A stretch of 64,000 nucleotides of DNA, taken from assembly GCF_037893015.1 (NCBI RefSeq), contig NC_133662.1, positions 272,960,444 through 273,024,443 of the forward strand, in the 5' to 3' direction. The notes beneath the pieces are model-generated. The model was not told the origin of the DNA and did no database searches. It worked only from the letters and a program-made list of their open reading frames with translations. Below, piece by piece: positions 54,501-64,000 of this stretch (positions are counted from its first letter, which is position 1; each line of letters starts with the position of its first letter). This stretch comes from Macrotis lagotis. Lineage: Eukaryota; Chordata; Mammalia; Peramelemorphia; Peramelidae. Position numbers and translations under genes: made by a program.

Positions 54501-57500
54501 TTTGCTTTGATCTACTACCTGATGGGAGCCTCTGGACAGCTTTTAGGAATCACGTTAAAATGTTGAATCATTTAAAATGATATCAATGGCAAGATGACAT
54601 TGTTGAGTGGTTGGCATCAGATTTTCCGTGTCAGTGGCATGTGATGGACCGTGTGATCTCCGTTGGGGGGAACACTTGGTTGACTTCTTGGTTTTTAAGT
54701 CAACAAGCATTTATTGAGACTCTTAAAAAATTTTCCATTTATTTATTTATCAACTTCATGTAAATGGCAATTTTCAACAATCTTTTTCTTTTTAACATTT
54801 TTTCTCTTCCCTTCCCCCTTCCCCCATCAGAAAGCAATCTCCTAGAGGTTCACCATCTCTATCTTGGTTGACTTCTTGGGTACCATTTGAGTCCTGATCC
54901 CGTTCTTCAGTTTATTTCTTCCTTGGCTCAAATGGTAAAGAGAGCACTGCCAAGGATGGCGGAGAAGCCACCATTCAGTCATGGTGTCTGTCTAGTGACC
55001 CTGTAGCTAGGGGTTTGTTGAGATTTATCCTGGGTGGTCCTGTCCCTCCCAGAGGTCAGCATCCTTCTCGGAGGCTCGAGCATGTTAACATGTTCCTGAA
55101 TGACCACAGCTCAGTGAGACTTTGCATCTGCCTGCGAGGTTGTGTGCAGGGGGCTTTTCTGGAGGGGGTGGTAGGGTCTGAGGCTGGTGAGATGTCAGGG
55201 TTAATGAAACTGAGGATGAGTGTAGGCACCATGATGCCTGTGGTGGGGTGAGGCAAGCAGCCTGCCCTGTCTGCCTCTGGTGCAGCGATGCTTTTCTGCC
55301 TAAGTGGCACTCAGAAGCATCCCGCTTGCCCTGCTGAGGGTTTTGCTGGCAGGGGAGCTGCCCACCTTGGGGCACCCCGGTGCAGGGCAGCTTCTGTGAC
55401 CCTTCCAGATGGAGTTGGGCTGGTATTCCCTGATGTGTAGGAGGTGGGGCAGGTGCCCTTTCTGAAAGGCCCTCTGCGGAGCCTTCTGGCTGAGACCCGA
55501 GCAGGAGCTGCTTTCTGACACCGTGGTTGGGCCTGAGGAATCCTCTAGGGAGCACATCCTCATCGTCAGGGCAGCCTCCTCCAGGCTTGGGCAGGAGCCA
55601 CTTCCTCCTGCCTCTCTGAGTCCTGAAACAGAGTGGGGACCAGAGTGGAGTCCGGAGCCCCCCAGGTTGTTGCTCTTATTAGCCATGGCTCAGCAGTGCA
55701 CACCCTTCACAAAAATGCCTGAAGAATTTAAACCGTGGGGCTGCTCATTTCTCTCACATCCTCTTCACCCGCAACACAGTTGCCTTTGAAATGGAGACCA
55801 TCTTTTTAACTTGGATGAATCTTCCACCCTTGAGGTTGTGGTGCCGGGATCCCTGGAACAAGATGGACTCACGCTCCCTGCTCTGGCATGGCCTTCCTGA
55901 GAGCATGGGTCCGTCTTCTGTTTCACACACTTGCCTCATCCAGGAGTTGCCTCTCCTTGGGCAGAAGCCCTTTGAGGACGACTGCGTTAGTGTGGAATTC
56001 CCCTCCTTCAAGACCCAGGGAGCTTGTGGGTTTTGGTCCACTTCCAGGCCCTTTCATAAATAAGGAGCCGTTTACAAATGCACTTAAAACAACTATTAGG
56101 GAATTAACCGTCCCTGCATTGATTTTGTTTGGCAGACAGACACCTGGCTGCCACTTCTCAGCCCCTCTCTCTTTGGCTTCCTGGCTGGCCTCTGCCTGCC
56201 TCCACCCGCCTCCTGCCCTCTGCTCACCTGCACCCTCACCTACCCTTCCTCTCTCTCTGCTTTCCTGATGAATTCCAGAATGTTCTCTAGTCCTTTTCCT
56301 GATGTAGTATCTAGGGTGACAGATTGTTATTCCCGGGGGTTTTCCCCCTTTTAACAGATCATGACTGAACTCCTTTCGGGGGGGGGGAATATAAAGAACT
56401 GTGCCCCCAAGAGTTCAGGGAAAGCTCCACAACAAGCTCACAGAACATTCAGCTTCTGGGTTAAAAACTCTGAGGCAGCATCCCCACAGTTTCAGCTGCA
56501 TAAATAGGTTGACTCCAAGAGGGAATTTTTATCAATGGGGGCACCTGTTGGGGTTGGAAGAGATGGGGGGGGGTGGGATGAAAGCAGGAAGGACAAATCA
56601 AAGTGTTCTAGTTGTCTGAATGAGAGTGGTGGCCATGGAGGTGGAGATGGGTCAGATGGAGCCATTGATTGGGGGGTCAGGGCCTGCCAGCGTAGAAGAC
56701 TGACTTCTTCAAGAAGGCTGATGGAGGGTGAAGAAGACTAGGCGGGGGCTACCAGAAGATTCTAAGGTCTGCTGCCCAAAGGAATGAAAAGTGCTGAAGA
56801 GAACAAGAGCCTTCCACAGTCTTGGTCAGAACCAGCCCAGCAAAGATCAGGCACAGCCCACTTGTGAATGAGACTCCAGAGGCAAGGGAAAAGGGAGACG
56901 ACCACCTTTTCTGATCCTTGGCCACAATGGCACCCTCACGTCTGACCCACGTCCTTCACATGCTCTTTGAAGAATGGCACTGGCTGCAGGTACATTTGTT
57001 TCAGTGCCATTTCAAGATATCTTAGGAGATATCTGAGGGAAGGGTGGGGCCTGGGGACTTGGGTCACCCAAAGGAAACTCAGATCAGGGATGGACTAATC
57101 ACTGGAGACCCACAGTGAAGTTAGACAGGATTTCTTCATGCTTTGTTTTCCATGAAAATTAAATCTTGGAAGTAATACTATTCCCTTGGACATGCAGGAT
57201 GTGCTTGCCAACTTTCTGCATTTCTCATCACTTGAGTCGGCTCACCAGGGCAAGGAGACCCTTTCCCCAGAAGCCCAGTCTCTGTGTTGGTGTCTTTCAG
57301 GGGCTGGCCTGAGAAGACGCTGAGGAACAGAAAGTAAAATGAAGAGTGAGCGGCACAGGAATCTTTGAACCTTGTGCTTAGAAGAGAGGAGCTAATAGGC
57401 CCACTAAGCCTCCATTTTCCTCTCCTGCAACTCCCCTGGAGTTCCAGGTGGACATGGGGAGACTGAGGCTGCCCAGACTGTTCATTCTCTTTGGACTGAG

Positions 57501-60500
57501 GACCAGGGCCACAAGGCCGGGGATCTGCTCTCCCAGCTTGTTCTGTGGAAGTGGCACGGTGTTTCCAGGATTCAGCCCATGGACCTCTCTGTCTTGCCCA
57601 GCCAGTTGTGTCTTGTCTGGTGATGCAGCAGCATGGTCCCATCCTTGGTCCTCCTGTTTATCTGCATCATGACCACCACACCATTACCATCACCACCATC
57701 AATCACTCAGCAGGCTCCTGCCTGCTTTCTGAACTTTTCTCTACCCCATGGCCTCATCTCTCATCATCATACCTTTGAACAGCGTGTGCCTCCTATCTGA
57801 AAAGCCCTCCCTTCTCATTCTAAGAAGCTTCCGCCTGCGTTCCCCCCCCCCCCAAGCCTCCTAATCCAGCACATGATCTTGGATGCATTTTGTCATGTTT
57901 TCTTGAGGTGCTGGCTTTTTGTTCTGGATCTTTAGCTGGTACCCTGGACCCATGCCTGCCTCTGTCCCTTGCTCCCATGACCTCAGAAAAGGCATGTCAG
58001 GGGCCCGAGCTCCTCATTGGTAACATGGGGTCCTTCCACCTCAGAATCCTGACCCTGTGCTCCTCCTTGAGGCAGATAGTGTTCTGGTCTGCCGCCGCTC
58101 ATCCCTCAGGAAGAAGAGAAAAATCTGGGCCAAGTTGTTCAAGGATTCACTGGGGGAAGCCATGTAGTTGGTCAGAGGGAAGCATCTGGAAGGGCAATGG
58201 ATCGGTCAGTCGATGAATTGGCGTGCTAGACCCCAGCCCAGCCTGAACATCTGCCATGTCTGCACAGCTGGAGGATGGCATCTGGGTGATGACCTTGCTT
58301 GGGCTTGGGGAGTCTGGGATGGGTGGCGTGACTGAGGCCTAGCCATCCCTGTCCCCCAGCAGAGGCCACGCTGAGTCCCTTGGAGCTTATTCTTCAGGGC
58401 CACTGGGGGGGAAGAGTTCTTTTGGAGAGAGATGCCCGCCTTGGGTGCTGTAGCCAGAGCTGGGCTTACTGGTGCTTATGTGGGCGCACCGCTGCAGGTA
58501 GGGCTTACCTGGACACCTCCTTTGGGCACCAAGGACTTGGCAGTTGAAAAAGACCCAGCAGCCCCTGAAGCAGGAACACGTCAACATTTTTCTATGTTAG
58601 GGTAGTGCCGGCAATGTCTGATCACCTTCTGGAGCTGTGGGACCCACTTGGGGTTGGGGAAAAAAGAAACTACTGTTTGGGAACACAAGAGGCCTTTGAT
58701 AAACCATTGGGCGGACTCCACACTCTCTTGGGCCCCTCCCACCACTGGGTCCTGAAGATGGTGATTGGGGGCACCCTGGGCTTTCAAGGAAAGGTCAGTT
58801 AGAACCAGTTCCCACCTTGGAAGAACCCCTGGTCTACTGGGAGACAAGGATCCTTTAGGGATGAATGGCAGAGGGAGCTGGGGAGAGGCTGGTGTTGGCC
58901 CCCCTCCCAGAATTGCCAGGTGCTGGTGACTCCAGGCTGTGGGTTCTCCTGCCTCTGCCTGCCTGTCACGCCCGGGTCCTCTTCTCGCTCTAGTGCAGTA
59001 GGCCCCACCCCTCTTCCACTGGGGCACCTGCACCCCAGGATGCCATCCAGTGGCCTCACTTGGCTATTTCCTCTCTAGATCACCCCTTCTGGGTCCAGGC
59101 CCTTGCCTGTACCTGCACCTTGAGGCTGGCCTCTCTTTGTCAGAATACATGGCTTCTACTGACCCTGGACCGCTCCTCTGGGGCCATCCTTTGTTCAGCC
59201 ACACCCGCCCCACCGAGGGGGAGGCCCTGCTAGATGCCGAGACTCCTCTGGTCACAAAGAGCTCCCAGTTCTCACGTTGGGGGCTGCTGTATGTCTTCTT
59301 GTCCGTACATTTCCTTTTCTTCTTTCTTTGCTCTCATTGGGGGGTCAGGTTCAGTCATGGTTCTGGGCCTGTCACGAAGGCCAAGTAGGGCGATAGCGCA
59401 GTCACATGAGGAAGGCACCGGAGAGGCAAGACCACTGCTGCACATGTGAGGGTCGACCGTCTTCTGGGGGGTGTTCTGACTTGGGTTGATGTGACTGACT
59501 TGGGTCCAGCTAAGCGGAAGACTTCCTAGTGGGGGCCCAGTGACCACTTGTCTGGCTGTGGCCTGCCAATCCACACCTTTGAAGCCCTGGGTTTGCCCTG
59601 GCTGGCAAATTTGCCCCTGGAGAGATCAGCTGTCTGGGATGGTCCTGAACATGAGTGTGGAGTTGGGCAGTCTGTGGGGGGGGTGGTGGCTACAAGGTCT
59701 CGAAGGTGGAGAGCAGACCGCCTGGGAAGAGCAGCAGGGAGCCGTGTGTGTGAGAGAGATTATGGTTAACAGGACAAGGACTGGAAAAGCCAGAGGGGAG
59801 TGGGCCTGGGAACAGCGGGGTTCCTTCAGGGGCTTCCCGACCCAACAGTTGGCTCATCTGGGGTGAGTTCTTGGTTGGCAGAGGTCTTGTAGAGAGACTG
59901 GCTGCCTCTGAAGACCCTGGTGGCTTCTCCTTCCTCCCTCGGAGAGGGGCTTGTGGGCCTGGTTCAGACCCTCTGCCCGACGAGGTCCGGAGCAGGTAAA
60001 TGGAGCCACAGACGGGACATTCTTTTGTAATTGCTCCTGTTTGCCTGCCTGCCAACAGCGGAGTCAGACTCCCAAGTCCTGGCTTGCCCGTCTCTGATAA
60101 GTCTGGATGCACCTGGCCTCTCTTAGTGGATACAACCTGGAGCTGGAGCAGAACCGCCCAGGCAGTGCTCCCCTGGTAGAATGTCCTCTCCTCGAGGGCC
60201 AGGACACAGGCACTGTGTGGGCATGTGTGGGTGTGTATTACACATGTGTGCACATGCACACATATGTGGAGTCATTCAAGGGAAGGCTTCCTGGTGCCAC
60301 AGACACAAGCGGTGAGGAGGAAGTTCCTCCTTGGTTGGAGGGAATGGAAGTGGCAGTGGCTGAGCTTGGTCTGAAGTCAGACTCGAGTCCATGCCAACCT
60401 TTGGTGTTGGTATTTGATCTCGGCGACCATGAGGAGCCCTTGATGCTTCAGGGTGGGGGTCTTGGCAGCTGACTCCAGGTCTGGTTTGGGCTCTTGTCAC

Positions 60501-63500
60501 AAAGACATGAGATGAGCAAAGGGGCCTGTGGGAGTGGGGATGAGAGAACAAGCAAGAGGTAGGGTGTGACGTGCCCCAGATGTGGGGGTCTGGTCTCAAG
60601 GAGGGCGATTGGGAGATGGATGGGTGTTTGCCAGGGGGATGCCTGGGAGGCAATGAGCTGGAGACTGGGGCAGAGTAGGAAGGTTTTTTTGGGGTGAAGG
60701 GTTTGGGAGGAGAGCCTTTCTTCCCCACTTGTTTGACTTCAGTGTGGTTTCTGTCCTTTGGAACTTGTCAGATGGGGGCCAAGGAGCAGAGGACTGCTTA
60801 GAAGAAGTAGCCATTTGTAGGGACTCAGAAGCGTTTAGGGGTTTCCCCCAGCATCAACCACTGTACCCCAAACCCAGGTGTGGACTCAGTTGAATCCCTT
60901 TTCTGCAGGGGCCCAGAAGACACCTGTTTTGAGTTTGGTGTTTTTCCTGCAATTCTGAGCTTTCCTCTGGACTACCCACTCAGCCCCCCCAAGATGAGGT
61001 TCACCTGTGAGATGTTCCACCCAAACAGTAAGTGATTGGACTGTCTGTATGGGGGGTGGGGTTAGGAAGAGCTGCTGCCCTTAATGGTGTGACTGTGGGA
61101 CCCTGCCCTGCCCAACTCACTACACCCTGATCAGAGCCCTATTTTGGGGGGAAGAGGGTGGGCTTGAGAGTGACCAGAGCCTTGGACCACAAAGAACTTT
61201 GAATACCTGCTATTCTGGAATCATTGCTTATTTTTTAATGGAAACTGAGATGAGGCCTCGGCTAATTTGCCAGCACATCTGTGTGGATTGGCAGCCCCCT
61301 TTGCCCTCCAAAACCCCTCCTCATTTATCTTTGAATTTTGAATTCTAGATGTCTTCTTTTCTGCTAATTTCTCCCTCACTTAGAAGGCAAATGATATTTT
61401 GATTATATATGTGATATGCAAACCATTTCCACGTTAGCCATGTTGCAAAAAAGAATGGAAAAAAAAAGTTTATAACAAAATGGCCGGTTGGGTCTGCATC
61501 CTGACCCTGGAGGCAGAGAGCATTTTTCCTGAGTCCCCCGGCGATTGTCTTGGGGCACTGTGTTGCTGAGCAGAGCGAAGACTTGGCCACTTGTTGGTCA
61601 CTGGTGCGGTGGTATCACTTCAGACCAGTCTCCCCGGGAGCCTTCCCTCACCTCTTCCACACCAACTTGCCAGCCCATGGAAAGTCAGTCTTTGCATCCA
61701 TGCGGGTCCTTTTCTTTTGTTCTCTTTGGGGGTTCTGTGTGGCTTTCCCTGGACACCCCTTATGTCCATTATAGTTCTTTTCCAGCTCGCTTCCAATCTC
61801 CTTAGATTTTTTGGCTGCCACGGCCTCCTGCTGCCTTTGTGGTCTGCTCAAAGGTCTGCACAGACCTCTGAACCAGTCAGAAAGACCTGAATTCAAATCC
61901 AGCCTTGGACTCTTACAAATTGTGTGACCTTGAGCATGTCACTTAAACTGTTTACCCCTGTTTCCCACCTGTAAAATGGGTCTAATAATAGTGCCTGTCC
62001 ACCTAGCACATAGAAGATCAGTGGAAGCATTAGCTCTCATTGTTCTCTACTCCTCCAATCTCTTTTGGACTCCTCTGTGAGTTTTTATTTGTTAGCCTTG
62101 GTGACCTTAGCCCAGCATCCTTGCCAGGATCTCTGTGTCCCTATACACTCTGTGCCAGGGTTGGCCACCCCAGCAGGTAGATTTTGGGTAGTCTATACTC
62201 CTCCCCAAACTAGGGACACTCTCCCTGGATATCTTCTAAGATAACCCCTAAAGGGGTTTGCCTCACTGAATGACAGGCTTTATGGGGAGCTGGGGTGGGG
62301 AGGTACAGTGAGGCAGATGAGGCTTGATATCTTGTTATCAGCCACGTGGTCCTGAGGAAGGAGTCTCCTCCAGTCCTGGGGCCTTCTGGGTTTGTTCCTA
62401 CAACTCCCCCTTGGAATTCAGCAGCTTAATTTTTAAGATGCCCATCTCCCCCCCTGCCCCCATGGCAATGAACAGTCCACTCTTGGTTGTACGTGTAGTC
62501 ATTTTGAACCTATTTTCCATATTTGTCATATTGTGAAAGAAGAATTAGAACTAAGGGGAGGAAACTATGACAAAGAAAGAAACAGTAGAAGAGAACTTAT
62601 AGAAAGTGACCCTACCCTGCTTCATGCTAGTTCTTTCTCTGCCTGTGGAGGGCACTGGCCATCCCAGATCTCCACTCACCTGCTGAGAGCTGCGTCATGG
62701 CTGACCATGTCCCCAGGCTGTTGGGCATCTTCCTTAGCAGCCTGGCAGTGGGCCCAAGCACTTTTAAGGGGTCCCTAAAGGCTGCTGTGGGGAGCCCTGG
62801 AGGAAGGAAGCTGAGTTTGGGGCCTTGGCACCTCCGGAGTGAGTGTGATGTCTGATGATAGTCACAGCAATGGTACCCATACCTTCAGTCTCCTTTTCTG
62901 AGGTTTAGAGAAGAGAAAGTTGGAGCCCAAGAGGGACCAGCAAGTGTCAGAGGCAGATTTGAATCCAAGACTTCCCCGTTGCCTCTGTGGGACTAGGGCT
63001 GCTGGGGCAGAATGAGCGCACATCACTGTCTAGGCCTGTGGTGTGGCACTCTGCACCCATGCATCCTGTGTACCCCCTCTTCAGAGATGGTGGGTGGGGT
63101 GGCTTTGTCATCCTGAGGAGATGGATGGGTCAGGCTGAGAGGCTGTTGGTTTGGCGCCTTCCTTTGTGACTCTGGTTTCCTCCAAGAGTCAGTTCTCATT
63201 TTAGTCTGTTGGTCCTACTGGGGCCCTTTTGGTGGGGGGATCCTGTGCCCCAGGCTTGGATCAGCTGCCTCTCACCAAGCATGACTCTGGGAATTGTGCC
63301 AACGGCCGCTGGTTTTGGCCTCAGGCTGCTCACTCTGATCGTCCCTGGTATCACATCATCCATGTTTGGTCTGTTTGCAGTTTACCCTGACGGAAGGGTT
63401 TGCATCTCTATCCTGCACGCTCCTGGAGATGACCCCATGGGCTACGAGAGCAGTGCCGAGCGCTGGAGCCCCGTGCAGAGCGTGGAGAAGATCCTGCTCT

Positions 63501-63521
63501 CTGTAGTGAGCATGTTAGCAG
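44126..63521 (+). CDS. UBE2G2: UBE2G2, ubiquitin-conjugating enzyme E2 G2 (partial, last exon outside window)
   Basis: Exons 44126-44168, 53012-53047, 53143-53188, 60909-61027 and 63381-63521 give residues 1-128 and the first base of codon 129; human UBE2G2 has 165 aa, so about 37 residues in one exon lie to the right. It is the E2 that works with gp78/AMFR and HRD1 in ER-associated degradation and builds K48-linked chains. Seen here: the UBC fold with [12 protein letters not shown] (60-71), the HPN motif at 79-81, catalytic C89 in GRVCISIL, the long acidic loop insert [12 protein letters not shown] (94-105) typical of the UBE2G/CDC34 class, and [13 protein letters not shown] (110-122). The 128 residues agree with my recollection of the human protein throughout. 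Intron 1 is 8.8 kb and carries a large LINE. Confidence 0.97.
44601..47423. other. UBE2G2 intron 1, left part
   Basis: No gene. Contains the TG-rich repeat at 45948-46190. Long minus-strand open frames at 46294-47116 show no family signature. Confidence 0.5.
45948..46190 (+). repeat. Degenerate TG-rich repeat
   Basis: A (TG)n core at 45953-45986 decays into GTGTGATGTGTG and GCAAGTGTG variants over some 240 bases. Confidence 0.85.
47434..47561 (-). mobile_element. tRNA-derived marsupial SINE, antisense
   Basis: From TTTTTGCAAGGCAGTGGGG to CACCACCTGGCTGCCCC, with small internal losses. TSD AAATGTATTT at 47424-47433 and 47562-47571. In UBE2G2 intron 1. Confidence 0.9.
48130..48290 (+). mobile_element. 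Diverged tRNA-derived SINE in LINE tail
   Basis: TATGGCCAGGTGGCACAATG, CCAGCCCTGGAGCCATGAG and a ACTGCCCTGAAAAAAAACC end. Many changes from the family consensus. Confidence 0.75.
48315..48456 (+). mobile_element. Second diverged tRNA-derived SINE, adjacent
   Basis: GGGGTGGCTGGGTGGCGGAT, GTCCAAATCCCACC and ACTTGCCCTGCACCCCCC. It is followed directly by an (AAT)n run. Confidence 0.8.
48457..48501 (+). repeat. (AAT)n microsatellite
   Basis: About fourteen AAT units with one break, grown from the tail of the preceding SINE. Confidence 0.92.
48686..48835 (+). mobile_element. Third diverged tRNA-derived SINE in the same LINE
   Basis: GGGTCGCTGAGTGGTGCAGC head, CTGGTCTTGGGACCAAGAAG, and CCCCTTGCAATAAGTAAAAA tail. 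It interrupts the C/T-rich part of the LINE tail. Confidence 0.75.
51170..51915 (+). mobile_element. L2 LINE 3' end, sense, old
   Basis: TTCAACTCTGGGCATTTTCT, TGGCTTCCTTTGAGTCCCAG, TGGAGGGCCAGGACTGTCTT and TATCCTCAGCACTTAACTTG follow the 3' end of L2 in order. It directly abuts the 5' end of the HAL1-type copy. UBE2G2 intron 1. Confidence 0.6.
51292..51306 (+). repeat. Poly(C) tract
   Basis: Fifteen C bases within the L2 relic. Confidence 0.8.
52565..52745 (+). mobile_element. MIR/THER1-type SINE
   Basis: GGACTTGGAAGTCAAGAGTG, CAGCCTCAGTTTCCTTAGC then TAAAATGGGGGTGATGACAG, tail AGGGTTGTGAATGAACG. Old. In UBE2G2 intron 1, about 270 bp before exon 2. Confidence 0.7.
53012..53047 (+). CDS. UBE2G2: UBE2G2 coding exon 2 (36-nt micro-exon)
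   Basis: Acceptor TTTTGCAG ends at 53011; donor GTAAGC at 53048. Encodes [11 protein letters not shown]. Only 95 bp separate it from exon 3. Confidence 0.95.
53143..53188 (+). CDS. UBE2G2: UBE2G2 coding exon 3
   Basis: Acceptor TTCTTGCAG ends at 53142; donor GTGAGT at 53189. Encodes [15 protein letters not shown] and two bases of M42. Confidence 0.96.
53189..60908. other. UBE2G2 intron 3, no further gene
   Basis: A long intron with a C/T-rich left part. Weak L2-like sense pieces are at about 54150-54450 and 57720-57860; a LINE 3' scrap is at 54710-54860; (CACCAT)n-like text is at about 57665-57705. Open frames at 55085-55686 (minus) and 59690-60259 (minus) show nothing recognisable. Confidence 0.45.
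54710..54860 (-). mobile_element. LINE 3'-end scrap, antisense
   Basis: AACTTCATGTAAATGGCAAT, TTTTCAACAATC and TTCCCTTCCCCCTTCCCCC resemble the marsupial L1 3' end. Short. Confidence 0.5.
60909..61027 (+). CDS. UBE2G2: UBE2G2 coding exon 4
   Basis: Acceptor TTCTGCAG ends at 60908; donor GTAAGT at 61028. Encodes [16 protein letters not shown] through CEMFHPN, including the HPN motif. Confidence 0.97.
61320..61640 (-). mobile_element. L1/HAL1 3'-end fragment, antisense
   Basis: ACGTTAGCCATGTTGCAAAA, GGTTGGGTCTGCATCCTGAC and GCAGAGAGCATTTTTCCTGA correspond to the 3' tail of the other antisense copies. Truncated. In UBE2G2 intron 4. Confidence 0.7.
61865..62045 (+). mobile_element. MIR/THER1-type SINE
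   Basis: GACCTGAATTCAAATCCAGC, TTGTGTGACCTTGAGCATG and CACCTGTAAAATGGGTCTAA then TAATAGTGCCTG. Old copy in UBE2G2 intron 4. Confidence 0.75.
62400..62620 (-). mobile_element. LINE 3'-end fragment, antisense
   Basis: TTCCATATTTGTCATATTGT, AAAGAAGAATTAGAAC and GAAACTATGACAAAGAAAGA resemble the 3' end seen nested at 21930-22365. Confidence 0.55.
62885..62990 (-). mobile_element. MIR-like scrap, antisense
   Basis: TCTGAGGTTTAGAGAAGAG, CAAGTGTCAGAGGCAG and TTTGAATCCAAGACTTCC match antisense MIR in order. Very diverged. Confidence 0.45.
63381..63521 (+). CDS. UBE2G2: UBE2G2 coding exon 5, catalytic exon
   Basis: Acceptor GTTTGCAG ends at 63380; donor GTGAGC at 63522. Encodes [18 protein letters not shown] through VVSMLA, with the catalytic cysteine 89 and the acidic loop. 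Confidence 0.97.
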
Positions 63522-64000
63522 GTGAGCTGCCAGAGGAGCTCTAGTGGGTTTGATCCTTAGATGATCTCACCAAGACACCCACCCTGGGCCTGAGGCCTCT
63601 TGCAGCTCCTCCCAGTCAGTGTCTGGAGCAGGTGGGCTTGCTATCAGGTGCCTACTGTGCACCAGGCAAAATACACTGCTCCCGGGAGCCCCGGCTCTAT
63701 TGGGGGGGGGGTCACTGACCCACCCCTTCCACAGATGAGAGACACAGGAGCAGGGACCAGCAAGGCTTTACCAGGGCCTGCTCATTCAAGGAGGGGCGGG
63801 CTGCCCTCCCTTTAACGGATCTTTGGAAAAGGCCAGCTCTGGCCATGGCCAAGGGCATGTGAGTCTTGGGGGGCCGTGGGGGGCCCCCAGGAAGACCAGG
63901 GCAGTTGAACTGATTGGCCTGCCAAGGGGGGAAGGTTTCTTTTTTTTTAGATGGGGGGGGTATGATCTTACAAACTATACTTTAACAGATTGTTCATTCA
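63522..64000. other. UBE2G2 intron 5, left part
   Basis: Non-coding up to the window edge; I see no exon 6 of UBE2G2 and no clear repeat. Confidence 0.6.

Noticed and set aside
55085-55686. Minus-strand open frames of 156 and 128 codons in UBE2G2 intron 3
   Set aside because: No recognisable motif and overlapping frames; more likely chance in a G+C-rich stretch.
59690-60259. 189-codon minus-strand open frame
   Set aside because: Partly coded by a TG/CA-rich stretch; no conserved motif.
1-64000. CRISPR arrays, operons, phage or other prokaryotic systems
   Set aside because: The window is vertebrate DNA with spliced genes and retroposons; the only regular repeats are minisatellites and microsatellites.

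Overview
This is a eukaryotic (mammalian) genomic window. The retroposons point to a marsupial, probably an Australian one. The genes have short, conserved exons, GT-AG introns and CpG-island promoters. The introns and intergenic DNA hold many tRNA-derived SINEs of a marsupial type, several in fresh condition with exact target-site duplications. They also hold L1 and ORF1-only (HAL1-like) LINE copies, an RTE-clade LINE with its matching SINE, and older L2 and MIR/THER1 relics. The exact species cannot be settled from sequence reading alone; a dasyurid-like genome is my best guess.

Three protein-coding genes lie head to tail on the + strand: PTTG1IP (seven coding exons, 1301-12425, poly(A) signal at 14128), SUMO3 (four coding exons, 34487-41552, poly(A) signal at 42307) and UBE2G2 (five of six coding exons, 44126-63521; the last exon lies beyond the right edge). 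The same trio sits together on human 21q22.3, so this is a conserved syntenic block. All splice joins were worked out by hand and keep the reading frame. The deduced PTTG1IP is 177 aa, SUMO3 is 94 aa, and the visible UBE2G2 is 128 aa.

Layout: 0-0.7 kb is upstream flank; 0.7-1.6 kb is the PTTG1IP CpG island, with a tandem array of NRF1-like and GC-box units; 1.3-14.15 kb is PTTG1IP; 14.15-33.7 kb is a repeat-rich intergenic region with three minus-strand L1/HAL1-type copies and one plus-strand L1 3' end; 33.7-34.6 kb is the SUMO3 CpG island; 34.5-42.33 kb is SUMO3; 42.33-44.1 kb is a short intergenic spacer holding a 370-bp GGGGCC-type array and the UBE2G2 promoter; from 44.1 kb on is UBE2G2, whose first intron hosts another HAL1-type copy.

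Two of the genes act in the ubiquitin-like system (SUMO3 is a modifier, UBE2G2 is an ER-associated-degradation E2). The third encodes a small type I membrane protein. Nothing in the sequence shows that they work as a unit; they are neighbours kept together by synteny. I found no wholly new system. The items most worth a second look are a near-perfect inverted duplication flanking the last two SUMO3 exons, the GGGGCC/GGGGAGC array before UBE2G2, the NRF1/GC-box minisatellite promoter of PTTG1IP, and the unusually short SUMO3 precursor tail.
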